The translations under genes and the position numbers were made by a program. A DNA stretch of 64,000 nucleotides from an uncultured Gammaproteobacteria bacterium (GTDB lineage Bacteria > Pseudomonadota > Gammaproteobacteria > HyVt-429): the NCBI GenBank assembly GCA_947259975.1, contig CAMYOD010000035.1, forward strand, positions 1-64,000. The letters are read 5' to 3'. The notes under the pieces are model-generated. The model was not told the origin of the DNA and searched no databases. It was given only the letters and a program-made list of their open reading frames with translations. How positions within the stretch are numbered: the stretch's first letter is position 1; every line of letters begins with the position of its first letter. This document shows, in pieces, positions 1 to 9,049 of this stretch.

Positions 1-661
1 TTCAAATCAACTGAGCGCGGATAAGCCCTTTGGGAAAAGACCGGAGTCGAGGATCAATGGGGTCAGACTTAATGATCAATGGGGTCAGACTCGATTGATG
101 GCCGAGGCCATCTGCTAAACCAGTGAATCAATCGAGTCTGACCCCATTGATCCCTGTGAATCAATCGAGTCTGACCCCATTGATCCCTTTCCATAAAAGG
201 CCCTATCCCTGCGTTGCCTGCGTGAAGCCGATAAAGGGGTTAATCAATGAAACCTCGAGCCGGGAAAGCGGTTGGAGTAGCCGGGATCGGGCGACATTGA
301 CGCTTGCGGCCGATGCTTCCTTTAACTCCGCGGTTATTGTCGTCACCGCCTTTGAGGGCGTCTATCGGGCCGGTGACACCTATAACGGCGAGTACGGTTA
401 CTATTCGTTGGAATACTAACCTGTATGAAAACGCGTCGGCACCCTTGCTTGCTCTAATGTCGCATTGTTGTAGCAGTGATCGTCTGGCGACGGTTGCGGG
501 TATGTGCGTTATGCCTGTAGCGGCGGTCGCCTGACCGCGAAGGTCGATTAGAGGGCGCCAAACAAATCTGATCCCTTTTTGCTGACGGGCCCGTTGTGGT
601 AACGGGGCGGGCTTCGGTTTAGTATGTCGACACACCCTAGCCGCCGCCACGGGACCCGCGC
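1..661. other. Leading intergenic region without a convincing gene
   Basis: No reading frame here looks like a gene. The open frames at 123-419 and 240-650 are made partly of the palindromic repeat at 51-187 or have low-complexity, shadow-like composition. After the repeat, the region from about 190 to 660 has mixed composition. It carries an AAATCTGATCCC-type fragment near 565-580 that resembles the repeat edge at 3700-3716. The gene at 662 begins directly after it. Confidence 0.6.
51..187. repeat. Palindromic interspersed repeat, GGGGTCAGAC family, compound copy
   Basis: A 79-bp unit at 74-152 begins and ends with GATCAAT/ATTGATC and has arms GGGGTCAGACTCGATTGAT and its reverse complement. 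The loop contains the small palindrome TGGCCGAGGCCA. Partial extra arms lie on both sides (51-70 and 155-187). The unit recurs at 3604-3682 with one base difference (C at 145, T at 3675). The structure is REP-like, and such elements are often mobilised in trans by IS200-like (RAYT) transposases. None is present in this window. Confidence 0.9.
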
Positions 662-1924
662 GTGCAGGAATCCTATTCGTCAGCCGAGACCGAACCTGCG
701 ATATGGCCGTGGGTCGTGCTCGGGTTCCTGTTGGGACTCGGGGTCACGCTCAATCTGACCGAACTCATCCCGATCAAGCTGCGCCCCGCTTACCTGTTGC
801 CGCTGCTCACGGCCGGGCTGGCGGCGCGCTTCGGGCACCGTGCCATCCTGCCGATCGTCACGTTCGGGCTGCTGGCAATCTTCGCGCTGCGCCTGAACAT
901 CGAATACATCCTGCGCATCGACCTCGAGATTCCGGGCACCGTCTACCTGCTCGCGGTGGCCGCGGCGCTGGCATTCTATCGCCCGGCGACGCCCGAGGTG
1001 GCGCCATCCGCGCTGCAACCTTATTGGCGTTGGTGCGTGTGGACTGGCCTGGCGGCGCTGTGGCTTGCGGTACTGTCGGACTGGCGCGTGCCGTTGGCGC
1101 CGGATGGGGGTATTCGTATGCGCGTCGATATGGGTGCCCTGTTGTTTCTGGTCGCGGTCGCCGCGGCGCTGCGCCGGGAGTGGTGGCTGACGCTGTGGCA
1201 GCGACGCGGCGGTGACCGTGCCGCGCTGTTGATGCTCGTCGCGGCGATCGCGCTGCTCGTCGATATTCGCTACGGCGGCGACGTGCTCAGTTTCGGCTTC
1301 GGTCTGGTCGGCGCCCGCGCCGTGTTCTATGTGGCCTGCTTTGCGCTCGCCGCCTGGCGCATTCTCGATTGGCGCCTGATGCTGGCGCTGCTGGTGGCCG
1401 TCTACCTGGGTGACGATTGGGTGACACGCCTTTGGGAGGCGGTCGCGACGTCGCCCGAAAGTGCCGGCGACGGCGCGGTGCGCGAATCGCGCCCGCGGGC
1501 CGATGGTGAATACCGGCGCCTCATCTACGGCCTGTCGGCCATCGTACTGGGGGCGACCATCGCGCCGTTCTGGCGTACGCGCCACAGCGACACTCTGCGG
1601 TACGCACGCACGCCGCTGTTACTCGCTGCGGTGCTTGCCTTGCAGTTCGCCGCGCTGCCCGCGGCGGTCTACGGCAGCGGCTTCAGCCTCGCCCTGGGCG
1701 GGACCGCCTTCATCGCCGGACTGGTCTGGCGGGTGCCGGGCATGTTGCTGGCACCGATCATCATTCAATTGTCTTATCTGCTGTCCTACGTGTCTTTCGG
1801 GGAACCGATGCTCAGCATGCGCCCCGCGGTCGCCATGGCCTACCTCGGTTGCCTTGCCTTCACCTTCGGTTACGCCGGCCTGCTGTGCAACCGCCGCGCG
1901 GGCAGCGCGGCGCCGCCCGCATGA
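662..1924 (+). CDS. Multi-pass integral membrane protein of unknown function
   Basis: This 420-residue protein starts at GTG 662. It is almost entirely hydrophobic, with roughly ten membrane segments separated by short Arg-rich loops and no recognisable catalytic motif. I do not recognise the family. Its stop codon overlaps the ATG of the next gene (ATGA at 1921-1924), so the two are probably translationally coupled and may act together in the inner membrane. The start is uncertain because no strong ribosome binding site precedes 662. The pair lies between two near-identical 79-bp repeats. Confidence 0.7.
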   Translation: MQESYSSAETEPAIWPWVVLGFLLGLGVTLNLTELIPIKLRPAYLLPLLTAGLAARFGHRAILPIVTFGLLAIFALRLNIEYILRIDLEIPGTVYLLAVAAALAFYRPATPEVAPSALQPYWRWCVWTGLAALWLAVLSDWRVPLAPDGGIRMRVDMGALLFLVAVAAALRREWWLTLWQRRGGDRAALLMLVAAIALLVDIRYGGDVLSFGFGLVGARAVFYVACFALAAWRILDWRLMLALLVAVYLGDDWVTRLWEAVATSPESAGDGAVRESRPRADGEYRRLIYGLSAIVLGATIAPFWRTRHSDTLRYARTPLLLAAVLALQFAALPAAVYGSGFSLALGGTAFIAGLVWRVPGMLLAPIIIQLSYLLSYVSFGEPMLSMRPAVAMAYLGCLAFTFGYAGLLCNRRAGSAAPPA

Positions 1925-3564
1925 TCGTCGATGTCACACCGCTGGCGCGTGCGGTGCGGCGGCTGGATGTGTCGGCCACGCTGGGATCCTTCGTGCCGGT
2001 GGTGGCGTTCCTGTTGCTGGTGACGAATCTGACGTCCATTTATCTCACGCTGCGCGACTCCCTCGACTTCATGGACCTGCCCGTGCACCGCGATCTGGTG
2101 GTGATCGCCGCGGCGATCGCGAGCCTGCTCGCGTTACTCGCGCCGTTCAGTTTGATCTGGCTCGACTGGCTCAAGCGGCGGCCGAGCTGGCGGTACGTGG
2201 ACGCGTTTGTCGGCGCCCTGGTCGGCGCCGCCGGTGCGGTCGCTGCCGGCGTCGCGTTGGCCGGCATCGCGTTTATCGTGGAAGAGATGAATCCCCAGAT
2301 CGCCGGCCTGGGTGCCCATCGCATCGTCCAGCTCGCCGGCGCCGTGTTGTTAGGCCTGTGCGCTGCCCTATTGGTGAGCCGCGCACCGCGCACCCGGCGC
2401 GTGCTCGGTGGCGCGCTGCTGGCGCTGCTCCTGGCCGGTAGTGCCGCGATCCTCGCGCCGATGCTGCGGGAGGTGTTAGCGGGCAGCGGGGACCTGCCGC
2501 CGGCGCGTGAGGTCTTCGCCGAGCTCGCGGTGTTCGCGGTGTCGGTGCCGCTCGGGGTATGGCTGGTTGTGCGCACGCTGCGCAACCGGTTGGTGTTGTC
2601 CGCCGACCGGCCGCGGGAGTTGTTGCTGGGCGCCCTGCCGCGCAAGCAGTTCGGCGCGCGGTTGGCGTTTCTGGCGGGGCTGCCGTCGTCGCTGTGGTAC
2701 CGCGGCGCGTTGTTGACGCTGCCGTTGTGGCTGTTCCTGGCGGCACGACCTTTGGTCTACGGCGGCGTGGTTGCACTGCGTGACGTCCTCGCCTCAGACA
2801 AGGTGATCCTCGTTGCGCTCACGGGCGTGGCGCTGGTGCTATGCGGCCACCTGGTGTTTTACGGCGCCAAACGGCTTGCGGCGCGGCGCATCTGGTCGCC
2901 GCGCCGGCCGCGGGATGCGCGGGCGCCGATCCTGTTTCTGCGCAGCTTCGCCGACGACCAGTTGCGGTTCACGCGGCCGAAGTGGGATTTGGTCAACCGC
3001 TGGCTGGACCTGTGGTCGTTTCGGCGCAACGCCGACGAGACCCTGATCGACGAAGTAGCGCGTTACGGGCCGGTGGTGGCGCTGGGTCGCCCGGGCGAGA
3101 CGGCAACGCCGTTCGGCGCATCACGCTACTACTCCAGCGACGACGACTGGCAGGACATCATTAGTGACACGGCAAGGAACGCGCAGGCCATCGTGATAGG
3201 TGCGGGCGACACCCCCGGCGTGCGCTGGGAGTACGAATTGCTGGCGCGCGAGCGGCTGCTCGACCGCACCCTGTTGCTGTTTCCCTCGCAGACACAGGAC
3301 CGCGCACAGGCGCACCGCGCGCTGGCCAACTTTTGTGATGCTACCGGGACCAAAAACGCATTCGACATTCCGGCCGGCGCGCATCCCATCGCCTTGCTGC
3401 CGGGCGCGGGCGGACCGACCCTGGTGACCGCGGACGCGCCCGCGGCCACCGCTTACCTGGTGGCGATACGGGCGTTTTTTCAGAGCTGCCCGGCGACGGT
3501 GCTGGTCGACCCGCTGACGGATTATTCAAGGGGCCCAGATTATTCAAGGGGTCAGAGTACTTGA
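1921..3564 (+). CDS. Membrane protein with a C-terminal cytosolic 'LRSF/SDDDWQ' domain, possibly TIR-like
   Basis: A 547-residue protein whose ATG overlaps the upstream stop. The first ~330 residues contain about eight membrane segments. The last ~200 form a soluble domain with RAPILFLRSF (near residue 335), GPVVALGRPGE, SRYYSSDDDWQ (SDDDWQ near 406) and GVRWEYELL (near 435). The same ordered motifs occur in the protein at 4530-5381, so this is a shared domain. A hydrophobic first strand with an Asp-rich loop and a later W-E helix recall TIR domains, whose catalytic Glu follows a Trp. That is inference; no family name is recognised. The final residues run into a repeat (YSRGPDYSRGQST), suggesting that the 3' end was altered by repeat insertion. 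Confidence 0.75.
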   Translation: MIVDVTPLARAVRRLDVSATLGSFVPVVAFLLLVTNLTSIYLTLRDSLDFMDLPVHRDLVVIAAAIASLLALLAPFSLIWLDWLKRRPSWRYVDAFVGALVGAAGAVAAGVALAGIAFIVEEMNPQIAGLGAHRIVQLAGAVLLGLCAALLVSRAPRTRRVLGGALLALLLAGSAAILAPMLREVLAGSGDLPPAREVFAELAVFAVSVPLGVWLVVRTLRNRLVLSADRPRELLLGALPRKQFGARLAFLAGLPSSLWYRGALLTLPLWLFLAARPLVYGGVVALRDVLASDKVILVALTGVALVLCGHLVFYGAKRLAARRIWSPRRPRDARAPILFLRSFADDQLRFTRPKWDLVNRWLDLWSFRRNADETLIDEVARYGPVVALGRPGETATPFGASRYYSSDDDWQDIISDTARNAQAIVIGAGDTPGVRWEYELLARERLLDRTLLLFPSQTQDRAQAHRALANFCDATGTKNAFDIPAGAHPIALLPGAGGPTLVTADAPAATAYLVAIRAFFQSCPATVLVDPLTDYSRGPDYSRGQST

Positions 3565-3717
3565 AAATCAGTTTCGGAAGAACGAGATCAAGGATCAATG
3601 CAAGATCAATGGGGTCAGACTCGATTGATGGCCGAGGCCATCTGCTAAACCAGTGAATCAATCGAGTCTGACCCTATTGATCGCTATTGATCGCCAAAAT
3701 AAATCTGTCCCCTTTGT
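3526..3717. repeat. Compound interspersed repeat cluster, including second 79-bp palindrome
   Basis: 3526-3565 holds two direct copies of a TTATTCAAGGGG word, the second continuing into GTCAGAGTACTTGAA. 3604-3682 is the second 79-bp palindromic unit, 78 of 79 bases identical to 74-152. 3698-3716 is an AATAAATCTGTCCCC fragment of another repeat family. The first of these forms the 3' end of the upstream gene. Confidence 0.85.
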
Positions 3718-3741
3718 GTGCGGGCATTGGGCATCAGCCAT

Positions 3742-4197
3742 ATGACTCTTGTTAAGTACTTCTTTAGCTTATCAGTAAGTGTTTGTTTGGTGTCGTGCAA
3801 TGAGTCAGATCCACGTTCCAAATACAGCGATCTGTATGATCGCATAGCCCAATACTATCAATTGGAAAAAGACAAGAACTGGCATGCCGCGTACGAGTAC
3901 AGAACTCCGACATTTCGAAATAGCGTCAGCCGAGATCGTTACGTCGCGATCATGGATAGCGACAGTGCAAATTGGCGGCTAGCGAGATTCACATTGAAAA
4001 ATATCTATGAAAAAAACAGCAAGGTCTATGCCCTAATCGAATTTGTGGAACGGCGGGAGGGCGATAATGCCGGGATGTCAAAAGCAATAACAGTCGAGGA
4101 AGAAAGTATCTGGCTAAAGATTGGCGACCAATGGTACAGCTACGCGCCCGCATCAAGGATGTACCTGTCACTGAACGAAGCGTTGGTCGTAGAATGA
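3742..4197 (+). CDS. Small lipoprotein of unknown function
   Basis: Read from ATG 3742 this gives 151 residues. It opens with a typical signal sequence (MTLVKYFFSLSVSVCLVSC) whose LVSC lipobox predicts a lipidated Cys. A GTG at 3718 would put eight residues before it and lies inside the repeat edge, so it is less likely. The mature part is polar, with a SNARE-free, DUF4878-like look: a 'YYQLEKDKNWHAAYEYRTPTF' stretch followed by a beta-rich end. The family is not recognised. Base composition is clearly more AT-rich than the neighbours, suggesting recent acquisition. It is isolated, with repeats upstream and a remnant region downstream. Confidence 0.65.
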   Translation: MTLVKYFFSLSVSVCLVSCNESDPRSKYSDLYDRIAQYYQLEKDKNWHAAYEYRTPTFRNSVSRDRYVAIMDSDSANWRLARFTLKNIYEKNSKVYALIEFVERREGDNAGMSKAITVEEESIWLKIGDQWYSYAPASRMYLSLNEALVVE

Positions 4198-4529
4198 AGA
4201 CTTGCAAGAACACCCGGGTCAGATCCCAGTTTTCGCGTATATACGACGGCGCCAGTGGCAAAAAGCGAGCCCAGGCAAGTGCTTGAAGATACCAAACCTT
4301 GAGCGCTCGGCGTGAAGAGGTTCAAGCACTCTGACCCCTCGAACCTCCACCTCGAACCTCCAGCAGAACGCCAAGCACCGGTGGCCATCGCCGCACCCAA
4401 CAGCGCCGTCAAGACCAACAGGGTTTGATCGTAGACCGGTTCCAGTATCATATGTGGACGGGGCCGGAGAATAGCTACCGATAATGTTAGGAATAGTTGC
4501 TCTGCGACACCATGGTCGGGGCATAAGAC
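4198..4529. other. Intergenic region with repeat arms and a possible gene remnant
   Basis: This stretch contains GGGTCAGATCCC near 4216, an inverted pair AGTGCTTGAA (about 4280) / TTCAAGCACT (about 4321) followed by CTGACCCC, and tandem CTCGAACCTCCAC words. On the minus strand from ATG 4451 a hydrophobic stretch (MILEPVYDQTLLVLTALLG) reads into the repeats. It could be the 5' remnant of a disrupted membrane-protein gene, but this is weak. Confidence 0.4.
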
Positions 4530-5381
4530 ATGATCAATAACCTGTGGGCCTTCGCCGTGGCGGTGTTGTTGGTCGTCGCCGGCCTGTTCATATTTTTTGC
4601 GAGCAACATGAGTGAGTCCCTGTGGGCGCTGCCGGGCATGTTTTTGGGGGCGGCGATAATTGCCTGGGGTTTTTGGAAGTTTCGCGAGGCGCGCAAGCGC
4701 CTGGCGAAAACGGCGGATGAAGTGCGCACCGAGGACACACGTGCACCGGTAATCTATTTGCGCTCCTTTGATCACGAGGAAGACGACGCCCGCCTGGGCC
4801 GGGCCATGTTGGGCGGATTTACCCGCGCGTTACCGGGCCTGCACGGCTGGCAGCAACGCGAGCAGGAAGAGTTCGCCGGGTTCATCAACAAGTTGGTCGG
4901 TCCCTACATCGCTATCGGGCGTCCGGGCGAGCCGCTGCCGGAGTCGGGGGCAGCGCGTGAATACGTGTCCGATGACGACTGGCAGGCGACGGTGAGCGCG
5001 CGGCTGCGCGAAAGCCAGATGGTCGTGGTGCGCGCGGCGGCATCCGAAGGGCTGCGTTGGGAGTTGGTGCACCTGTATCAGAATTACTCGGCGCTGCGTA
5101 TTTTGATCGTGTTACCCAAGACGCGGGCGCGTTATGAGGCGTTTCGCGACTGGGCCGGCACCGTCTTTCCGCATCCGCTGCCGGAAAAACTGCCCAACAG
5201 TCGCCTGCTGACCTTCGATGCGCAGTGGCACCCGGTCGGTCTCGAGGCGAAAGAGAACCTGGTCGAGACCCTGTATCCGTTCTTTGCCGCCAACGGGATT
5301 CCGTTTCCAAAATTTTCCTGGCAATTATCAACCTGGGAGGCCGAACAGCGGCAGGCCCGTTCGGGGAGCAAGGCGAGCTAA
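4530..5381 (+). CDS. Two-TM protein with the same 'LRSF/SDDDWQ' cytosolic domain
   Basis: A 283-residue protein with two N-terminal membrane helices (about residues 5-24 and 33-50). A soluble domain follows: RAPVIYLRSF (near 71), GPYIAIGRPGEPL, AREYVSDDDWQ (SDDDWQ near 147), GLRWELVHL (RWE near 176) and a hydrophobic strand ILIVLP. Motif order and spacing match the C-terminal domain of 1921-3564, so the two are paralogous in that part. The conserved R-W-E after a hydrophobic strand resembles the TIR catalytic-Glu region. The function is unknown; a membrane-tethered signalling or effector role is inference. The next gene starts 38 bp downstream. Confidence 0.75.
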   Translation: MINNLWAFAVAVLLVVAGLFIFFASNMSESLWALPGMFLGAAIIAWGFWKFREARKRLAKTADEVRTEDTRAPVIYLRSFDHEEDDARLGRAMLGGFTRALPGLHGWQQREQEEFAGFINKLVGPYIAIGRPGEPLPESGAAREYVSDDDWQATVSARLRESQMVVVRAAASEGLRWELVHLYQNYSALRILIVLPKTRARYEAFRDWAGTVFPHPLPEKLPNSRLLTFDAQWHPVGLEAKENLVETLYPFFAANGIPFPKFSWQLSTWEAEQRQARSGSKAS

Positions 5382-5419
5382 TGCTTGGAAACCATTGTTC
5401 TTCGACACCGGATTCTTGA

Positions 5420-7129
5420 ATGCCGAAAAAGTCTGCTCATCCCGCGCGCCGTAGGGTCATTTCCTGGGGCCGCTTCGTCTTCACCACGGTCATCGCCGTG
5501 GGGCTCGCGCTGGCTTACGCCCTGGTGTGGCACGACCCGGCGGATCGGGGGGCACTAGAGCCGATGTCGGTCGCTAAAGCACCGTCGGCGTCACCGCGCG
5601 CGGGCGAAGCGCCCGCACCGCCGGCGGATCGCCTCACCCCTGAAGACAAACCAGTGGCACCCTTCGCCGCACGCGCCCCGGCAGACACGGACACCGTTGT
5701 CGCTTCGCCCACACTTGCACCCGCACCGCCGGCGGCGGATGAAGCGGCCGCGGAACCCGACACGCCGTCCGCGGCGGAAAAGTTTTCCATCGCCGGGCGC
5801 GTGCTCAATCGGGCCGGTGATGCGCTGGGCGGCATGACGATCACGGCCAGCGCGACGCGGTTATTCGTGGACAACGGCAGTGGCACGCCGCGAACCCAAC
5901 CCCGTTACCGGACCGGCAGCGAATTCGACGGGCGCTACGAATTCACCGGCCTGGCCAACGGCGAGTACCTGGTGCGCGCCGCCGGCGACGACCGCTATGC
6001 GCCGGCGCAGCTCGCCGTGCGCGCCGGGGTGCAGTCGGCGGACCTGGTACTCACAAAAACGTCCGTGCTGTTCGTGCAGGGCACCACCCGCAGCAGCGAC
6101 GGCGATGTGCTCGAGGGGGTGTACGTGTTGCCGCTGGTGGCCGGCGCCGCGGGCACCACCAGCGATCGGGACGGCCGCTACGAACTCACCATCGCCGCCG
6201 CGGTCGACGCCGCGGACATCGCCCTGCGCGCACGCCGCGACGGTTACCGCGAGCAGGTGGTGAGCCTGAACCCCCCGGGCGACGGCAGTCAGGTGGTGGC
6301 GTTGGATTTTGTCCTCGAGCCGCTGGGCGAATTAGCGGCGGTGGCGGGCACGGTGCGCGGGCCGGCAGGTGAACCGTTGGCCGGGCAACACGTCAGCCTG
6401 TATTCCCCCGGCCTGCGCCGCAGTCATGGCGCGGTCACCGATACGGCCGGCGGGTTTCTAATCGCGGGTGTGGCGGTCGCGCCGGACTACCGGCTGCGGG
6501 TCGCCGCGACCGCGGGCTACAAGGACCATCAACAAGACGGTCTCGCGGTCACCAGCGACGGCCTGCAACTCGACATCGTGCTCGAGGCCGGTGCCAGCGG
6601 CGTGGTGCGCGGGCAGATGCGCGATGCGCGCGGCCAGGCGGTGCCGGAGTTCAATCTCACTCTGCGTTCCGCCGACACGAGCTTGTTCGCAGTGGCGGTC
6701 AGCGGCGGTGGCGACGGCCGTTTTCAGGTGACGAACGTGCCCGCCGGTGACCTACTGTTCGTCACCCGCACATCACCCCGGTTCACCGTCAGCGGCATCG
6801 AGTTGGCCGCGGGCGAAACCCTCATCGTGCCCGTGGTATTGGATTGGGGTACGCACATGATTCAGGGCTGGGTGCTCGATGACCAGGGCAACCCGGTGCC
6901 CGTGCCGGAGGTGGTGTTGTCGTGGGAACACCGCCAGGGCGCGGTGCGCAGCACCTCGCGCCGGGTCGCGGCGACGGATGCCGCGGGTTATTTTCGCTTC
7001 ACCCAACTCGGCCCCGGTCTGCATACCGTGAGCGTGAACGCGTCGGGTTTTTGGCGCGCGAGCGTCGCGCAGGAAGCGGGCGAGGGTGGGCCGGAGGTTT
7101 TTCTGCGCCTGAAAAAAGTCGCCGATTGA
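5420..7129 (+). CDS. Membrane-anchored protein with repeated carboxypeptidase-regulatory-like domains
   Basis: A 569-residue protein. A basic N-terminus and one membrane helix (about residues 15-33) are followed by a long Pro/Ala-rich linker to about residue 120. Then come five or six beta-sandwich repeats of the CarboxypepD_reg type, recognisable by recurring phrases such as 'AGRVLNRAGDALGGMTITA', 'TSDRDGRYELTI', 'TVRGPAGEPLAG' and 'VLDDQGNPVPVPEV'. Such proteins are extracytoplasmic, and the repeats are structural or ligand-binding rather than catalytic. No protease catalytic domain is present. It probably projects into the periplasm. It may be transcribed with 4530-5381. Confidence 0.75.
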   Translation: MPKKSAHPARRRVISWGRFVFTTVIAVGLALAYALVWHDPADRGALEPMSVAKAPSASPRAGEAPAPPADRLTPEDKPVAPFAARAPADTDTVVASPTLAPAPPAADEAAAEPDTPSAAEKFSIAGRVLNRAGDALGGMTITASATRLFVDNGSGTPRTQPRYRTGSEFDGRYEFTGLANGEYLVRAAGDDRYAPAQLAVRAGVQSADLVLTKTSVLFVQGTTRSSDGDVLEGVYVLPLVAGAAGTTSDRDGRYELTIAAAVDAADIALRARRDGYREQVVSLNPPGDGSQVVALDFVLEPLGELAAVAGTVRGPAGEPLAGQHVSLYSPGLRRSHGAVTDTAGGFLIAGVAVAPDYRLRVAATAGYKDHQQDGLAVTSDGLQLDIVLEAGASGVVRGQMRDARGQAVPEFNLTLRSADTSLFAVAVSGGGDGRFQVTNVPAGDLLFVTRTSPRFTVSGIELAAGETLIVPVVLDWGTHMIQGWVLDDQGNPVPVPEVVLSWEHRQGAVRSTSRRVAATDAAGYFRFTQLGPGLHTVSVNASGFWRASVAQEAGEGGPEVFLRLKKVAD

Positions 7130-7273
7130 CGTGGCGGCACGGCCAGGCGTAGCATGGTCGGTGCTCGTCGAATACCGCGCCTCACCACGGGGTGCGCACG
7201 TAAAGAAATCTCCTGTAGCTCGCAACGCGGGTGTGACACTTGCACCCTGGATGCATTTTCGAAGGAGGACATC

Positions 7274-8756
7274 ATGTTCGCGAAAGCACGCATTTCGACT
7301 CTTCTCTCTCTTGCGGTCACGACACTCGCGTTAGGCGGGTGGTTGATCGCAGCACCGGCGTTTGCCGGGACCTACACCCAGAACGCCAGCGGCTGGAGTG
7401 TGAATAACAACGCCGACTGGACACCGTCTCCGCCCAGCACCAATCCGTTAGGTGGGCCGAACGATCTGTGTACCGGCGCCTCGACACCAACCGGTTCCTG
7501 GGCCGAGTTCACGTTTCCCGGCTTCGGCATCCCCGCCGGTGAGACGGTGACCGGCATCGAGGTGCGGGTCAACTACCGCGCGTCCACCGACAATACGGTG
7601 CAGCTGACCAATGGTGGATCCCTCGTCGGCACCGCAAAGACAGACCTGCCCGACGCGTTTATCGGCGCGTCATTCTGTTCCAGCACCTTTTATGTCGGTA
7701 CCGGCGGCAGCGGCGACCTGTGGGGCACGAGTCTGACGACCGCGGATTTCAACGCCGGCAATGTCGGCTTCCGCATCACCCAAAACGCTCCGACGGTAGA
7801 TATCGATGCGGTGGAACTCATCGCTTACACCGGCGTTGAGGCCGACCTCGGGGTGACCAAGAGCGACGGCCTCACCGTGGTCAACCAGGGCGCGTCGTTA
7901 ACCTACACCATCACGGTGACCAACCACGGGCCGGATGATGTCACCGGCGCGACCGTGACCGACACCTTCCCGGCGGACCTGACCTGCACGTGGACCTGTG
8001 CGGCGAGTGCCGGCTCGAGTTGCACCGCGGGGCCGGTGGCCGGCGACCTCAGCGATACCGTGGATCTGCTCAACGGCGGCACGGCCACCTACAGCGCCGT
8101 GTGTGACGTCGCCGCGAATGCCTCGGGCACACTCAGCAACACGGCCAGCGTCGCGGTGCCGAGCGGGGTCACCGACCCGGTGCCCGGCAACGACAGCGCC
8201 ACCGACAACGATACGGCCGTCAATGAAGCCCCCGTGGCGCAATGCCAGGACGTGAACGTCGACGCCAACGGACGTGGACAACGGTTCGTTCGATCCCAAC
8301 GGCGACCCCATCACGTTGGAGCAGGCACCGCCGAGACCCTACAGTCTGGGTGACACCGGCGTGACCCTCACCGTCACCGACGACGGTGGGCTCGCGGACA
8401 GCTGTGCGGCAACCGTGACCGTGGTCGACGCCACGCCGCCGGTGCTGCAGTGCAATACGCCGGCCACCATCGTGCCGCCGGATGCGCCGATCTCGTTTAC
8501 GGCCACGGCGACCGATGCCTGCGGCGCGGTCACCGTCGAGGTCACGGCCTACGATTGCTACAAGTTCACGAAGAAGGGCAAGCGTATCGACAAGACCGGC
8601 TCCTGTGCCGTGCAACTGGCCGGGGATACCACGAGCATTCTCGACAGCGGCGGAGTGGGTACCACCATCGAGTGGTCGGTGACGGCCACCGACGGCGGCG
8701 GCAATGAGGTGACCGAGACCTGCACGACGGACGTCGTGAATCCGGGTCACAATTGA
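7274..8756 (+). pseudogene. Secreted DUF11-repeat surface protein, frameshifted
   Basis: The ATG at 7274 follows a strong GGAGG (7263-7269) and gives a signal peptide ending near APAFAG. An N-terminal beta domain and a DUF11 domain (ADLGVTKSDGLTVVNQGASL onward) follow. The frame is lost near 8265-8275: the first frame stops at 8353. The continuation (DNGSFDPNGDPITLEQ, then VTDDGGLADSC, TATDACGAVTVEV) is in the +1 frame from about 8274 to the TGA at 8756. Related proteins have an uninterrupted 'CQDV..DA..VDNGSFDP' run, so a short internal segment whose length is not a multiple of three appears deleted. This may be a real mutation or an assembly error. A clean terminator follows. Confidence 0.75.
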
Positions 8757-8787
8757 GCCGGTAAACCATTCCGATAGGCAAGGCCGC

Positions 8788-8820
8788 GGGCGTGCCGTTT
8801 GATCGGCACGCCCGTTTTTT
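8788..8820 (+). terminator. Rho-independent terminator
   Basis: Perfect 10-bp stem GGGCGTGCCG / CGGCACGCCC with a six-base loop, followed by G and a run of T. It sits 32 bp after the stop of the frameshifted DUF11 gene. Confidence 0.9.
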
Positions 8821-8843
8821 GTTTTCGGCAAACGGGCTCAGTG

Positions 8844-8926
8844 AAAAAGGGGACATTCTACTTTTTCAACAACAGGAAGCCGTCTTCTGACACCCGTGAT
8901 CCGAAAAAGTAGAATGTCCCCTTTTT
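8844..8926. repeat. Interspersed inverted repeat, GGGGACATTCTAC family, copy 1
   Basis: Arms AAAAAGGGGACATTCTAC (from 8844) and its reverse complement (8904-8926) enclose about 37 unrelated bases. The arms recur at 14034-14117 and 15055-15138 with different loops. The pattern is typical of REP-type elements with conserved termini. Confidence 0.9.
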
Positions 8927-8971
8927 GTTCCCCCGGCCGGGCAGCACGGCCCGGGATTTTTTTTGCAAATC

Positions 8972-9013
8972 TTGATTTAAATCATTGATACGCTGTTTTT
9001 GCCATACTATAAA
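8972..9013 (+). promoter_or_regulatory. FNR/CRP-type site and -10 upstream of PPK2
   Basis: TTGAT-TTAA-ATCAT at 8972-8985 differs from the ideal FNR/Anr palindrome by one base. TATAAA at 9008-9013 lies where the -10 should be for a transcription start near 9020, placing the site centre at about -41.5, the class II activator position. The activator's identity (FNR/Anr/Dnr type) is inferred. Confidence 0.7.
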
Positions 9014-9049
9014 AAGTGGTTACGCTGTTGATGATGCAAGGTAAACCCT

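Noticed and set aside
240-650. Minus-strand 136-codon frame as a gene
   Set aside because: Composition is Arg/Ala/Pro-rich and shadow-like; no start signal, no family features.
680-1585. Long minus-strand frame opposite the first membrane protein
   Set aside because: It is the mirror of a hydrophobic gene and reads as an Arg/Gln/His-rich chain.
4140-4775. Minus-strand 211-codon frame as a real gene
   Set aside because: It crosses the lipoprotein 3' end, the repeats and the start of the 4530 gene; only the short hydrophobic piece from 4451 might be a remnant.
8272-8353. C-terminal tail of the first DUF11 frame
   Set aside because: After the frameshift it is Arg-rich and unlike the family.
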